From CAYJFG01 sp964369405 (GTDB lineage: Bacteria > Bacillota > Clostridia > Oscillospirales > Acutalibacteraceae), in assembly GCA_964369405.1 (NCBI GenBank), contig CAYJGB010000018.1, positions 1 through 35,150 of the forward strand: 35,150 bases of DNA, written 5' to 3'. The notes below the pieces were generated by a model. The model saw nothing but the letters and a program-made list of their open reading frames with translations. It made no database searches and was not told where the DNA came from. Numbering within the stretch: position 1 is the stretch's first letter; every line of letters begins with the position of its first letter. Shown piece after piece: positions 24,943 through 33,082 of the stretch. Made by a program: the position numbers and the translations under genes.

Positions 24943-24991
24943 TTTCACTATATCACTAGATAATTATATCACGCACAAGTGAAAAAATCAA
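24943..24991 (-). promoter_or_regulatory. Promoter and repeat operators of the defence operon
   Basis: Minus strand TTGATT (24991-24986), a 17-base spacer and TATAAT (24968-24963). Around it lie the inverted pair TTTCACT (24943-24949)/AGTGAAA (24978-24984) and two direct TATCAC copies (24951-24956 and 24967-24972, 16 bases apart), which overlap the -10 and spacer. This is suited to autoregulation by the HTH protein. Confidence 0.7.
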
Positions 24992-24995
24992 TGTT

Positions 24996-25022
24996 TTTGA
25001 AAATCTATTGTTAGCAAAATTT
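24996..25022 (+). repeat. 27-bp direct repeat, left copy
   Basis: Identical 27-bp sequence (begins TTTGAAAATC, ends GCAAAATTT) at 24996-25022 and 26290-26316, flanking the IS481-like element. The left copy lies only 4 bases from the -35 of the defence operon. Confidence 0.9.
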
Positions 25023-25094
25023 GTAGAGTTGTCAATGATACCTTACACTTGCTCCAAAAAAATATATGTTTTAAGATTTTTTACTTGAGGCAAA

Positions 25095-25265
25095 TTAATC
25101 AGTTACTAAAATCTTTGATTTTAGCATGCCTTTTACAGGTTATAAAAACAATGTTAAAATATTAATTGCGACGATAAAATATTAAATAAATATGTTTTTG
25201 AGTTTCTCACCGTCGGCTCTTTTTATAAACATTGTTTTTATGTTCTGTCAAAGATAACTGATTAA
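25095..25265. repeat. Nested inverted repeats inside the IS
   Basis: Three nested arm pairs share one centre: TTAATCAGTTA (25095-25105)/TAACTGATTAA (25255-25265), ATAAAAACAATGTT (25142-25155)/its complement (25228-25241), and a short CGACG/CGTCG pair inside. A separate hairpin CTAAAATC-ttt-GATTTTAG sits at 25106-25124. No gene is present. Confidence 0.65.
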
Positions 25266-25269
25266 CATA

Positions 25270-26184
25270 CTATATTAAACTTAAATATTTTTCTAACACT
25301 TGATTAGGTGAAAGAAATTTTAAGCATATTTTAGGTATTGTGTTTGATTTTTTATTGTATTTTTCTAGTTGCTTTCTTCCATCTACCAAATTATACATTT
25401 TCAATTTTTTGTAAAATCGTAATTCATCTATTCTATGTTGTCTTTCCACTTTTCCATTGTGTCTTGGTGTTGCTATTCTTATTCTGTGATATTTTATATT
25501 TGATTTTTCTAGCAACTCTTCAAATAGACTTTTATGCATAGATTTTTTCACTAATAATGCGTTAGTAAATTCTGTTCCATTATCGATTTGTACTTCTCTT
25601 ATTGGAAATGGACATTCTTCTATTAAATCCCTTAAAAACTGTGCTGAACTGTAGGTACTATGTTCATCATACATTCTTCTAAAACACCATCTTGTACACT
25701 CATCTATAGCTGTATACTGGTAATACTTCGCTCCATTTACTACACAATAACTAGGTACATATTTAACATCAATTTGAACTTTCTGTCCTGGATATTCTGC
25801 TCTCATATATAGTTTTAATGCTTGTTTTATTTTTTTCTTTATTTCTGGTTTTATCCATTTATTCACTACTCTTACTAAACTGTTATAGGTTCGTGTGTAT
25901 CCACTTTTTCTTAAACTATCCCATAACATTATCATATCTTCTTTATATCTTGGATATCTTTTTAATATCATCTCTTTTTCTTCTTCTGTGTGTTGGTTCG
26001 GGTGATAATGTGGTCGATGACTTCTTTCTATTAAACTTTTCCAGTGTCCGTTATATCTTTTTTTCCATTAATATATTGTTTGTCTACTTCTTCTATGTCT
26101 TATACTTGCTGCTGTTACTCCATTTTTTTCTGCATATTTAATTACTCGTTGACGAAACCTTGCTTCTGATGTTATACTGTTCAT
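25270..26184 (-). pseudogene. IS481-type DDE transposase with internal stop
   Basis: A 304-codon frame from ATG 26184 with an in-frame TAA at codon 39 (26070-26068), directly before WKKRYNG. The N-terminal part is an HTH (NGVTAAASI...). The DDE core is intact: QIDVKYVP (first Asp), VQIDNGTEFTN (second Asp), PRHNGKVERQHR (Glu). An internal start at 25971 would lack the HTH. It is likely inactive unless the stop is read through. Confidence 0.85.
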
Positions 26185-26289
26185 AGAAAATAGCTCCTTT
26201 TTGATACCTTGTTTTTGTGGTGATAACATTATATCATATTTGGAGCCTATTTTCTTTTTTATTTGTCAGGTATCAATTGTATCATAACA

Positions 26290-26316
26290 TTTGAAAATCT
26301 ATTGTTAGCAAAATTT
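26290..26316 (+). repeat. 27-bp direct repeat, right copy
   Basis: Exact copy of 24996-25022 at the other side of the IS481-like element. Confidence 0.9.
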
Positions 26317-26412
26317 AAATTATTATAAAAAATGGTAGATTTTATTCTTTACCAAGACAGATATGTCAACCAATATTAGTACAAATTAAAGTTTTTCTAT
26401 TTTAAGACTTTT

Positions 26413-26750
26413 TAATTAAAATTCTACTGGTGTTAAATAATTCAAGCCACAGAGAATTCGGATGTTATTATATCGATTTACATAATCAAACCATAACACT
26501 TCAAGCTGATTCAAACTATCGAATTCACGATTGAAGATATTATATGTGGATTATACTACAAAATTATCCATGAAGTTTCCTTTGTTAGATAAACTTCTAT
26601 CTATATTAAATTCTTTTAAAATATTCTCTATAACTTAATTTTAAAATTCAGAGCCTCTATCTGTGTGAAAGAATTTAATTCGTCTTAAATCATTTTTTGT
26701 AGAAAAGAAAACAGTTTTAATAAGCTGAGCATCCTTTCTTCCTTTCTTAG
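26413..26750 (-). pseudogene. IS3-family transposase orfB relic
   Basis: One minus-strand frame reads RRIKFFHTDRGSEF, then VIENILKEFNIDRSLSNKG and FMDNFVV, then YVNRYNNIRILCGLNYLTPV. These are the second Asp, the KG-x-x-x-DN region and the YN-x-x-R ... L-x-Y-x-TP tail of IS3 transposases. Three in-frame stops interrupt it and the front is missing. Confidence 0.85.
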
Positions 26751-26914
26751 GGGTTGCCCTCTTTTCGTTCTATGGTATTATTAGTATGGTTTATAGTTTT
26801 TGGATTCTTCTGTTAGTTTGTTGTATGGTGACTTTATTTTAACAGTTTTCTAGAAACTAAGGACATTTTTTAAAAATTTAGGTGTTCAACTTCTCAGTCT
26901 ATATACCGGACGGT

Positions 26915-27027
26915 TTTGGAACTGCGGACTGTGTTAATTATACCTTGAACACATCACCGTTAATTCCACATATGATGTGCGATTTACCTTTAAAAACGAA
27001 AGTGAAATCAGCGTAAAAGCAGAATGA
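26915..27027 (+). pseudogene. 3' tail of a foreign recombinase-like gene
   Basis: The plus strand reads LEHITVNSTYDVRFTFKNES, then EISVKAE and a stop at 27025-27027. It resembles the last beta strands of a large serine recombinase C-terminus. GC is higher than in the neighbouring genes and no upstream frame survives. The family assignment is tentative. The stretch between 26750 and 26915 shows nothing recognisable. Confidence 0.35.
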
Positions 27028-27041
27028 TAATATAGATTTAG

Positions 27042-27070
27042 CACCTTGCAGAAATGTGAGGTGTTTTTTT
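27042..27070 (+). terminator. GNRA-tetraloop terminator
   Basis: CACCTTGCA pairs with TGTGAGGTG (nine pairs, two G-U) around a GAAA loop, followed by seven T. It ends the decayed gene before the HTH-DSR2 operon. Confidence 0.9.
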
Positions 27071-27109
27071 GTATGTTCATAAAATTTTGATGTTTTTTCT
27101 GAGAAAGTG

Positions 27110-27118
27110 TGTTATAAT
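27110..27118 (+). promoter_or_regulatory. Extended -10 promoter of the HTH-DSR2 operon
   Basis: TGTTATAAT is an extended -10 (TGn plus TATAAT at 27113-27118). No well-spaced -35 is evident; TTGATG is 20 bases upstream. Confidence 0.55.
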
Positions 27119-27169
27119 AAATTATCTGATATGTGTTAGAAATTAACTTGAATATAAAAGGGTGAAATT

Positions 27170-27379
27170 ATGGTTAAAAACAACATAGAAGTCGATGTAA
27201 AAGTAAAATGTATTGAAGCCGGAATTACACAGGCTCAATTGGCGGAAAAAGTCGGCACAAGCAGTCAATATGTCAACCGTATCATCAAGAAAGAGGATGG
27301 TGTTGTGAATAAGACCTTCGTGCAGATGATGGTGGCTCTTGGGTATGATGTTGAGATAAAATATGTTGAAAGAGCGTGA
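27170..27379 (+). CDS. XRE-family HTH protein preceding DSR2
   Basis: A 69-aa Cro/C1 HTH protein (GITQAQLAEKVGTSSQYVNRII, then KTFVQMMVALGYDVEIKYV). ATG 27170 follows AAGGGTG. The last codons run up to the start of the SIR2 gene (4-base gap to ATG 27384, or a 17-base overlap if 27363 is used), so it is co-transcribed and probably regulates the operon. GC is slightly higher than in most neighbours. Confidence 0.8.
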   Translation: MVKNNIEVDVKVKCIEAGITQAQLAEKVGTSSQYVNRIIKKEDGVVNKTFVQMMVALGYDVEIKYVERA

Positions 27380-27383
27380 ATAT

Positions 27384-30323
27384 ATGTATAATGTTATGTT
27401 TGAAGATATTAAAAAGTATTCAGATATGAAAAAACTTTCATTTTTTATTGGGGCGGGTGTATCTAAAGTTTCTGGTTTCCCATCATGGTTTAATTTAGTA
27501 AAAAGCATGGGGGATGAAATTAAATATGTTTATAATACATACACTAACGAAAAAGGGGACGAAATTATTAATCTCCAATCAGATGAGTTTTTAAAAATTC
27601 CTGAAATGTATCATGCAAAATTTGATGAAACTAAATATTTAGAAAAAGTAAAAGAGAATTTTAAGAAAATTGTTCACCCAAATAAAGTGCATGATTTAAT
27701 AATGGCATTTCATCCTAATCATGTATTGACAACAAATTATGATACTCTTATTGAAGAAACGGCAGTTAAATTTGGTAAAAATTACAGTGTTATTGCTTCC
27801 GATCAAGATGTATCAAAGGCGGAAACTATAAAATATATTCTTAAAGTCCATGGTGATTTTTCAACTAATTTTGTATTGAAAGAATCGGATTACCTAAATT
27901 ATGACAATAAATATCAGCTTATAAGTAATTTGATGAAAAGTATTTTTGCTACAAATTTGATAGTTTTTGTTGGTTATGGCTTAAACGACTATAACATTAA
28001 GTTGATTTTAAATTGGGTATATAATTTGCAAAAAGAAAATTTTATCAAACCTATATTTATTAATACAGATAATCCGATAAGTGATGTTGAGCGTGAGTAT
28101 TACTATAGCAGAGGAATAAGAATTATTGATAGTAATGATTTTGCAGATGTTGATGATGAACATTTAACAAAATATATTGTAACACTAAATAAAATGCTTG
28201 ATTTTACATTGAATCCTCAATTGGATGATAAGCAAAAGGTTTTAGAGTTGCTTTATGATAGTGCAAGTGGAGTTAAAAATTTAAATTATATAAAAAGAAG
28301 CGATTTTGATAAAATGTTTTTATATGATTTTACTGTGAATGATGAATGGAATATTGTCTATCAAAAACATAGTAGCAAACTAAATGATTTTTGGGGTGAT
28401 TACTTAACAAATAAATTGGAATATGATGAATTAGACAATGATAAATGTCAGGAAATCGATATGTTCCTAAAAAATTGTAATATTCGAGGAATGGAAGATG
28501 ATTCAAAACTTTATTTTCCGGAAGTAGACATTGAAAACCTGTCGTTTAACGGAAACTATAATGAGATGATAAATTTTTGCAACTCAAATTATGTTGAAAT
28601 AAGAGAGCAATATAAAAAAGCTTATTATTTAAGTCGTCTTGGAAAATTAGAAGAAAGTTATAATATGTTTACTGAGTTGTTAAAAGTGTGCAAGGTGAAT
28701 AAAAGTTGGGACATTTATTATTTTTCGCAAATTAATAGAAAACATTTGTTTTCGTTGATTAAATTTGCCAGATCATATTATCAACACCCAGTTTCTATAT
28801 TAGCAACTGGACAACCGATATATGTTGTAAGTGAAGAATTTTATAATAAGATGTCTTTGGAAATGTTGTATCATGATTCCAAGTCTCAATTCGAAGAATT
28901 GCCTTATAATTTCAAGCAGAAATATGCTTTTTTGAGGGAATATTCTCAAAATAATTGTTTTTCAAACGAAATGAATAATTTGCTTAAAGATAAATATGAA
29001 GTTGAAAAACAGCTGATGAATAAAACTACGTCTACTGGCCTTTCAAAATTTGACAAAATTAAATTAGATATGTTGGAAGCACATAAATTTATACAAGATA
29101 ATATGATATTGTTTGAGAGTTACGCAGAAACAAAAAACTATACAAGGAACGCAATGTTGATATGGTTACAGGCATACCAAAAAGAAATAACAAAAAAACG
29201 TACTGATATTTTTGGTAATTTTTGCAATACAAGATTAACTTTTACAGTTCAAGATATTATTTTGCTTTCAAAAAATTGTGAACTGAACGATTTAAAATAT
29301 TTTGAAAAAACAGTGTCTTTTAAATTAATTCCATTTACGGAAGAAGATATACTATCCAAATATATTAATCGTATGCTTGACTTTTATCAAGCTAAATTTA
29401 GTAAAGATTTTTTGACTAAAGAATATCTTTTTTGGAGAGAAATTTCCACACAGATTAAAAGCTTGCTTTATCTATCGACATACTTTTTGAAAGAGAAAAG
29501 TTGTGTTGAGAAAATAATTAATTTCGTTTCTACAAATACAGACGGTTTTTTTGTAATACAGGAAAGATTAAACATTATAAGTAGATTTGTTAATGAAGAA
29601 ACAACAACTAATATAGTAATAGTTTTAGAAAAATGGATAATTGAAAAAATAGATATTCACCTATCTACTCCGAATGAGCAATATTTAATTGATATTCGAG
29701 AAATTAGCAATATGCTTCGATTAATTGGAGATAGCTACAAGTGTGAATGTTTAAAATTATCTCAAAAAGCACTGAATTTAAAGGATAAATCTATTTTTAA
29801 AGCAATAGTTAAACTTTCAAATTTGTTGAGCGATGAAGCCAAAAACGTTGTCTTGCAAGAATATAATATTTCTGATGTATGGTCGTTAATAGAAAAAAGT
29901 AAAGTAGATGCAAATATTGAATTAACACAACACATACAAATGATTACAGATTATTTTGAAACCACCATAGAGCAAAACAATAAAAATAAGATAGCCGGAA
30001 TTACGCAAATGACATACCAAACACAAGAATATTTTGTGAGGCAAGTAATCTGTTTTCTTGTTGAAAATAAAATTCAGATAGATGAAATAGAAAAGTATAA
30101 AAATAACTGGGCAGAATTTGATTTTATGTTTGTATCGGAATTCTTTGATATTCAAGATTTTGATAGTGATTGGTTATTGTACTATTCGGAAGATGTCTTG
30201 GAATACATTAAAAATGATAGTGTGAGAAACAGTATTGTAAAAAACAGTTTGAAGAAATTAGATAAAGCTATTTGTAAAGATAATATAGAGCGTTGGCTGT
30301 ATTTATTTGAAACATTTATTTGA
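27384..30323 (+). CDS. dsr2: DSR2-like defence-associated sirtuin (NADase)
   Basis: A 979-aa protein. Residues 18-250 form a SIR2 domain with FFIGAGVS (20-27), LTTNYDTLIE (Asn118) and LKVHGDF (His156); the Asn-to-His distance of 38 equals that remembered for Bacillus DSR2. VLKESDYLNYDNKYQLISNL and FVGYGLNDYNIKLILNWV also match DSR2 closely. The remaining about 720 residues are helical repeats, including KAYYLSRLGKLEESYNMFTEL, which is DSR2-like. DSR2 depletes NAD when its C-terminal part senses phage tail-tube protein, aborting infection. ATG 27384 is preferred to 27363, with AAAGAG upstream of it. The protein is intact. The homology call rests on recalled sequence, not a search. Confidence 0.88.
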   Translation: MYNVMFEDIKKYSDMKKLSFFIGAGVSKVSGFPSWFNLVKSMGDEIKYVYNTYTNEKGDEIINLQSDEFLKIPEMYHAKFDETKYLEKVKENFKKIVHPNKVHDLIMAFHPNHVLTTNYDTLIEETAVKFGKNYSVIASDQDVSKAETIKYILKVHGDFSTNFVLKESDYLNYDNKYQLISNLMKSIFATNLIVFVGYGLNDYNIKLILNWVYNLQKENFIKPIFINTDNPISDVEREYYYSRGIRIIDSNDFADVDDEHLTKYIVTLNKMLDFTLNPQLDDKQKVLELLYDSASGVKNLNYIKRSDFDKMFLYDFTVNDEWNIVYQKHSSKLNDFWGDYLTNKLEYDELDNDKCQEIDMFLKNCNIRGMEDDSKLYFPEVDIENLSFNGNYNEMINFCNSNYVEIREQYKKAYYLSRLGKLEESYNMFTELLKVCKVNKSWDIYYFSQINRKHLFSLIKFARSYYQHPVSILATGQPIYVVSEEFYNKMSLEMLYHDSKSQFEELPYNFKQKYAFLREYSQNNCFSNEMNNLLKDKYEVEKQLMNKTTSTGLSKFDKIKLDMLEAHKFIQDNMILFESYAETKNYTRNAMLIWLQAYQKEITKKRTDIFGNFCNTRLTFTVQDIILLSKNCELNDLKYFEKTVSFKLIPFTEEDILSKYINRMLDFYQAKFSKDFLTKEYLFWREISTQIKSLLYLSTYFLKEKSCVEKIINFVSTNTDGFFVIQERLNIISRFVNEETTTNIVIVLEKWIIEKIDIHLSTPNEQYLIDIREISNMLRLIGDSYKCECLKLSQKALNLKDKSIFKAIVKLSNLLSDEAKNVVLQEYNISDVWSLIEKSKVDANIELTQHIQMITDYFETTIEQNNKNKIAGITQMTYQTQEYFVRQVICFLVENKIQIDEIEKYKNNWAEFDFMFVSEFFDIQDFDSDWLLYYSEDVLEYIKNDSVRNSIVKNSLKKLDKAICKDNIERWLYLFETFI

Positions 30324-30357
30324 AAAATAGCAACACTTTATAAAAAAAAAATTCAAC

Positions 30358-30404
30358 CTTTGCACACGGTAAACCAAAATGCACACCCTCTGGGGTGTGC
30401 AAAG
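30358..30404. repeat. Overlapping alternative hairpins downstream of DSR2
   Basis: CTTTGCACAC (30358-30367) is the exact complement of GTGTGCAAAG (30395-30404), while GCACACCC (30381-30388) pairs with GGGTGTGC (30393-30400) around TCTG. The two pairings share the right arm and exclude each other. Confidence 0.75.
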
Positions 30405-30613
30405 AAACGATTGTATCAAACCAAACGTTTTTATCGACCCAGCTGCAGAGTCAGGCTCTATACTACTTCAATCAAAAAAAGCAGTTTGCTGAGCATATTA
30501 TAGAAGACGAATTCTTTGGATAAGAAATATATCACACAACATACAACTTAGCAAATACGAATATGATTTTACACAATACAAATATGATAAATAAGTTTTA
30601 TAGACAACAACTA
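30400..30613 (+). pseudogene. hsdM (type I methylase) relic
   Basis: Plus-strand fragments read VFIDPAAESGSILLQSKKAV (methylase motif I of HsdM), then after a frameshift AEHIIEDEFFG and EIYHTTYNLANTNMILHN, matching the FFGQEIN-x-TTYNLARMNM-x-LHN block of type I M subunits. A stop lies within FFG-stop-EIY. No start and no NPPF motif remain. It shows that a type I system once occupied the site next to DSR2. Confidence 0.75.
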
Positions 30614-30869
30614 TATAGAAACAGTAATAGTATTAGCGTCTAACTTTTTTGCACTTCTATTGCTATTAATATTTTTGTTTTATCTAAGTATAAAAGCGAC
30701 ACAAAAACCTAGTTTATTGACTAAACTGGTGAAGATTTTTAAAAAAACTAATAACAATGTTTTTACCGAGGAACATATTGAAAAAATTATTAAAAAAATT
30801 GTTGAAATAGTGGACGGTGAGGAACAAAACACAAGAGAAGTAATTGAGATTGTAAAACTAAATTTGTAA
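30603..30869 (+). pseudogene. Small membrane protein lacking a start codon
   Basis: The frame reads DNNYIETVIVLASNFFALL and continues as a hydrophobic segment, then a basic and a Glu/Lys-rich helical tail to a stop at 30867-30869. The natural-looking N-terminus is preceded by ATA, not ATG, and has no ribosome site; the first usable start is TTG 30660 inside the membrane segment. It is probably cut at a junction with the hsdM relic, or start-lost. Unknown family. Confidence 0.4.
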
Positions 30870-30926
30870 ATTAATACTACTTTTGCGAAAACAAACGCAC
30901 TACGTGCTGTATAAGATATAATTATC

Positions 30927-31181
30927 TCACAAAACCTCATACAACAAACTACTACACCCACCATTATCCCTATAACGATTTGATGTCTTTATTAAATTTG
31001 CACTTAGTAAGTCTTTAATCGCACGTCTAACAGTAGATTTTGACAAACTTAAATCTTTAGCTATAGTAGCAATTGATGGCCAACATACATTGCTAGAGTT
31101 CTTTCTGTCGTTTAGATAGTAGTAAACTGATATAGCTCTGTTTTTTAGATTTAGCTTATATATCTTTTTAATATTATTCAT
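30927..31181 (-). CDS. HTH_36-type winged-helix protein of the conjugation module
   Basis: An 84-aa protein with NRAISVYYYLNDRKN, then CWPSIATIAKDLSLSKSTVRRAIKDL, the HTH_36 pattern (C-x-P-S-x-x-T-I-A ... S-x-S-T-V-R-R). Proteins of this type are regular members of Firmicute conjugative elements and resemble the N-terminal domain of plasmid initiators. It overlaps the coupling-protein stop by 8 bases and is read after it in the same operon. Likely a DNA-binding regulator; its site is unknown. Confidence 0.82.
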   Translation of the reverse strand: MNNIKKIYKLNLKNRAISVYYYLNDRKNSSNVCWPSIATIAKDLSLSKSTVRRAIKDLLSANLIKTSNRYRDNGGCSSLLYEVL

Positions 31182-33030
31182 TTAAATTTACTCCAGTATT
31201 TATCTTTGTTGCATTGCTAGGACTGGTGTTTTTATGGGTTATATAAGTTTTTCCGTACTTGCTTTTTACTTCTTTTATTATCTCTACATCATTTGTATAT
31301 TTAACTTTTCTTGTGTTGTTTTCTTTTAAAATATACGGCTCTTCAAATAAAATACCCCATTTAAAATATAACTTTAAAAGAACTTTCATAGGATAAAATC
31401 CTGTTTTCATAACAATAAATTCTCCCTTTGATAATGTTTTCAGTTCATCACTTGTTAGAAGCGGTCTTTCTATCATCTGTAAAGATTTAGATGCATTCTC
31501 ATTTCCTTTACTAACTGTTCCACTTAACACTGTTTTACTACCTAGTGACTTTGAGAGTGTTTGTGCTGAACTGCTATTTGGTGCAAATCCTCCAAATATT
31601 GCAACTTGGGTATTATCAATTATTATATCTGCGCTTTCTTTCCCATAACTTCGTTCTAATTGTGCAAAAGATTGTATTATTGGAACTAGCTGTAAACCTC
31701 TTGAACGAGATGCTGAGAACATCATCTCTGCTGATTCTATCTTTGGGAATGTTCCAAATTCGTCCATTAAAAATACTCCCTTATTTTTCATTTTACCACC
31801 ATTTTCATCGGCTATAGTTAAGATTTCTCTATATAACTGCTGTATAATCAATGAAACCATAAAGTAACAAACTGGGTTTTCTTCTGGTAGTGTTATGAAT
31901 ATTGCAGTTTTTTCGTTACAAAATTTTTCTGCACTTATATCATTTTCAAAACATATAAGCTGTTCTAACTCACTATCTAAAAATGAGTTTAAACGAGATA
32001 ATGCGGTACTCATTACACTAGCCATTGCTTGCTCACTAGTATTAAGTGCAGCACCAGCAAACCACCTTGCTTTATGTTCAGGTGGTAGTAAATTGATTAA
32101 TTGTTTAAATTTATTATTTCCTTTGCTGTTTACTGTTCCACTAGGTGTAAGCAACTCTTGGATTAATTTAAATACCGACACTATATGACGTTCTCCGTCT
32201 TTTGCAAATTCCGATACTATTAAAATTATAGAACATAGTAAACCCTCAGCAGAATCATAAAAAAATGCATTTTGACCGTATGACGAGTTATCACTCCCAG
32301 CCATTATTATTGTCTTGGCTATTATTTTACTGTATTTCTCAGCTTTTGCTCTATACGTAATATTGTGTGGGTTGTTTTTATGTAAATCTATATATTTATT
32401 TACTAGATGTAAAAAATTACATCCGTTTGAGCATGTAGGATTTCTTAAATCTATAACAGCTATTTTATATCCATAATATTTTTGTGCTATTGTTCCATAA
32501 TTTCTAAGTATATCTCCTTTTGTATCACTAATAAGCATTGACATCCCACTAGCACAACAATATTCGATAGTAGGGTATAACCAAAAAGATGTTTTACCAA
32601 CTCCACTTGCTCCGAGCATTAGTACATTTACATCATCTGTATCGACTAACGCTTTAGTAGTAGATTTCCTTTTTATTTTAATATATTCAGTTTTATTTAT
32701 TAAATAAATTAGTTTAACTATCGGTTCTATTAAAACAGATATAAAGAAGTTGTATATCTTATTAAAATTACTATTTTTACAACCTACTATAATCCCTTGC
32801 TTTTTAGGTAAGTTCTTTCCTTTTCTCCATCTGTTTGGATTAAATAATATATGAGTGTATTTCTTTTTTATTTCAGATTTAAGTGCAAAACGAGCAGTAC
32901 CATGTTGTCCGTTTCCTACGGTTTTATTTTTAATACTGCTTAATGTAAATTTATGAGAAAGGGTTAACACTATTATTAAAAATATTGCTAACCCTGATAC
33001 TGATAATATTAATATATTTATTTGTTGCAT
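31174..33030 (-). CDS. VirD4/TraG-type conjugative coupling ATPase
   Basis: A 618-aa type IV coupling protein. Hydrophobic N-terminal segments (about 5-25 and 95-115) anchor it in the membrane. Walker A is GASGVGKTS (about 140-148) and Walker B is GVFLMDEFGTF, with SASRSRGLQLVPIIQSFAQLE after it, the classic VirD4/TraG block. It brings the relaxase-DNA complex to the secretion channel and powers transfer. The second ATG (33030) is preferred, since AAAGGA lies six bases before it and would abut the first ATG (33036). The all-alpha domain lies at about 200-290. Its presence defines this as a transfer module; no relaxase or VirB4 is in view. Confidence 0.93.
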   Translation of the reverse strand: MQQINILILSVSGLAIFLIIVLTLSHKFTLSSIKNKTVGNGQHGTARFALKSEIKKKYTHILFNPNRWRKGKNLPKKQGIIVGCKNSNFNKIYNFFISVLIEPIVKLIYLINKTEYIKIKRKSTTKALVDTDDVNVLMLGASGVGKTSFWLYPTIEYCCASGMSMLISDTKGDILRNYGTIAQKYYGYKIAVIDLRNPTCSNGCNFLHLVNKYIDLHKNNPHNITYRAKAEKYSKIIAKTIIMAGSDNSSYGQNAFFYDSAEGLLCSIILIVSEFAKDGERHIVSVFKLIQELLTPSGTVNSKGNNKFKQLINLLPPEHKARWFAGAALNTSEQAMASVMSTALSRLNSFLDSELEQLICFENDISAEKFCNEKTAIFITLPEENPVCYFMVSLIIQQLYREILTIADENGGKMKNKGVFLMDEFGTFPKIESAEMMFSASRSRGLQLVPIIQSFAQLERSYGKESADIIIDNTQVAIFGGFAPNSSSAQTLSKSLGSKTVLSGTVSKGNENASKSLQMIERPLLTSDELKTLSKGEFIVMKTGFYPMKVLLKLYFKWGILFEEPYILKENNTRKVKYTNDVEIIKEVKSKYGKTYITHKNTSPSNATKINTGVNLNE

Positions 33031-33052
33031 AGACATTCCTTTCTAGAATTAC

Positions 33053-33078
33053 AAAAACGCCATCTTTCGATGACGTTT
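33053..33078 (-). terminator. Terminator after the toxin-antitoxin genes
   Basis: AAACG-c-CATC pairs with GATG-a-CGTTT around a 4-base loop (33055-33078), with TTTTTG following on the minus strand, just past the toxin stop. It sits between the toxin and coupling-protein genes. Confidence 0.7.
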
Positions 33079-33082
33079 GAGT

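Larger units (their letters stand above)
25023..26289 (-). mobile_element. IS481-like insertion sequence, degenerate
   Basis: The segment between the two 27-bp repeats carries an IS481-type transposase pseudogene. The ends are related inverted repeats: inward from the left CAATGATACCTTACA, then GCTCCAAA; inward from the right CAATTGATACCTGACA, then GGCTCCAAA. Length about 1.27 kb. The left side between the transposase stop and the terminal repeat holds a nested inverted repeat. Confidence 0.75.

Noticed and set aside
25818..26141. Plus-strand 107-aa hydrophobic open frame as a membrane protein
   Set aside because: It is the reverse complement of the IS481 transposase gene; Leu/Phe-rich frames opposite Lys-rich genes are artefacts.
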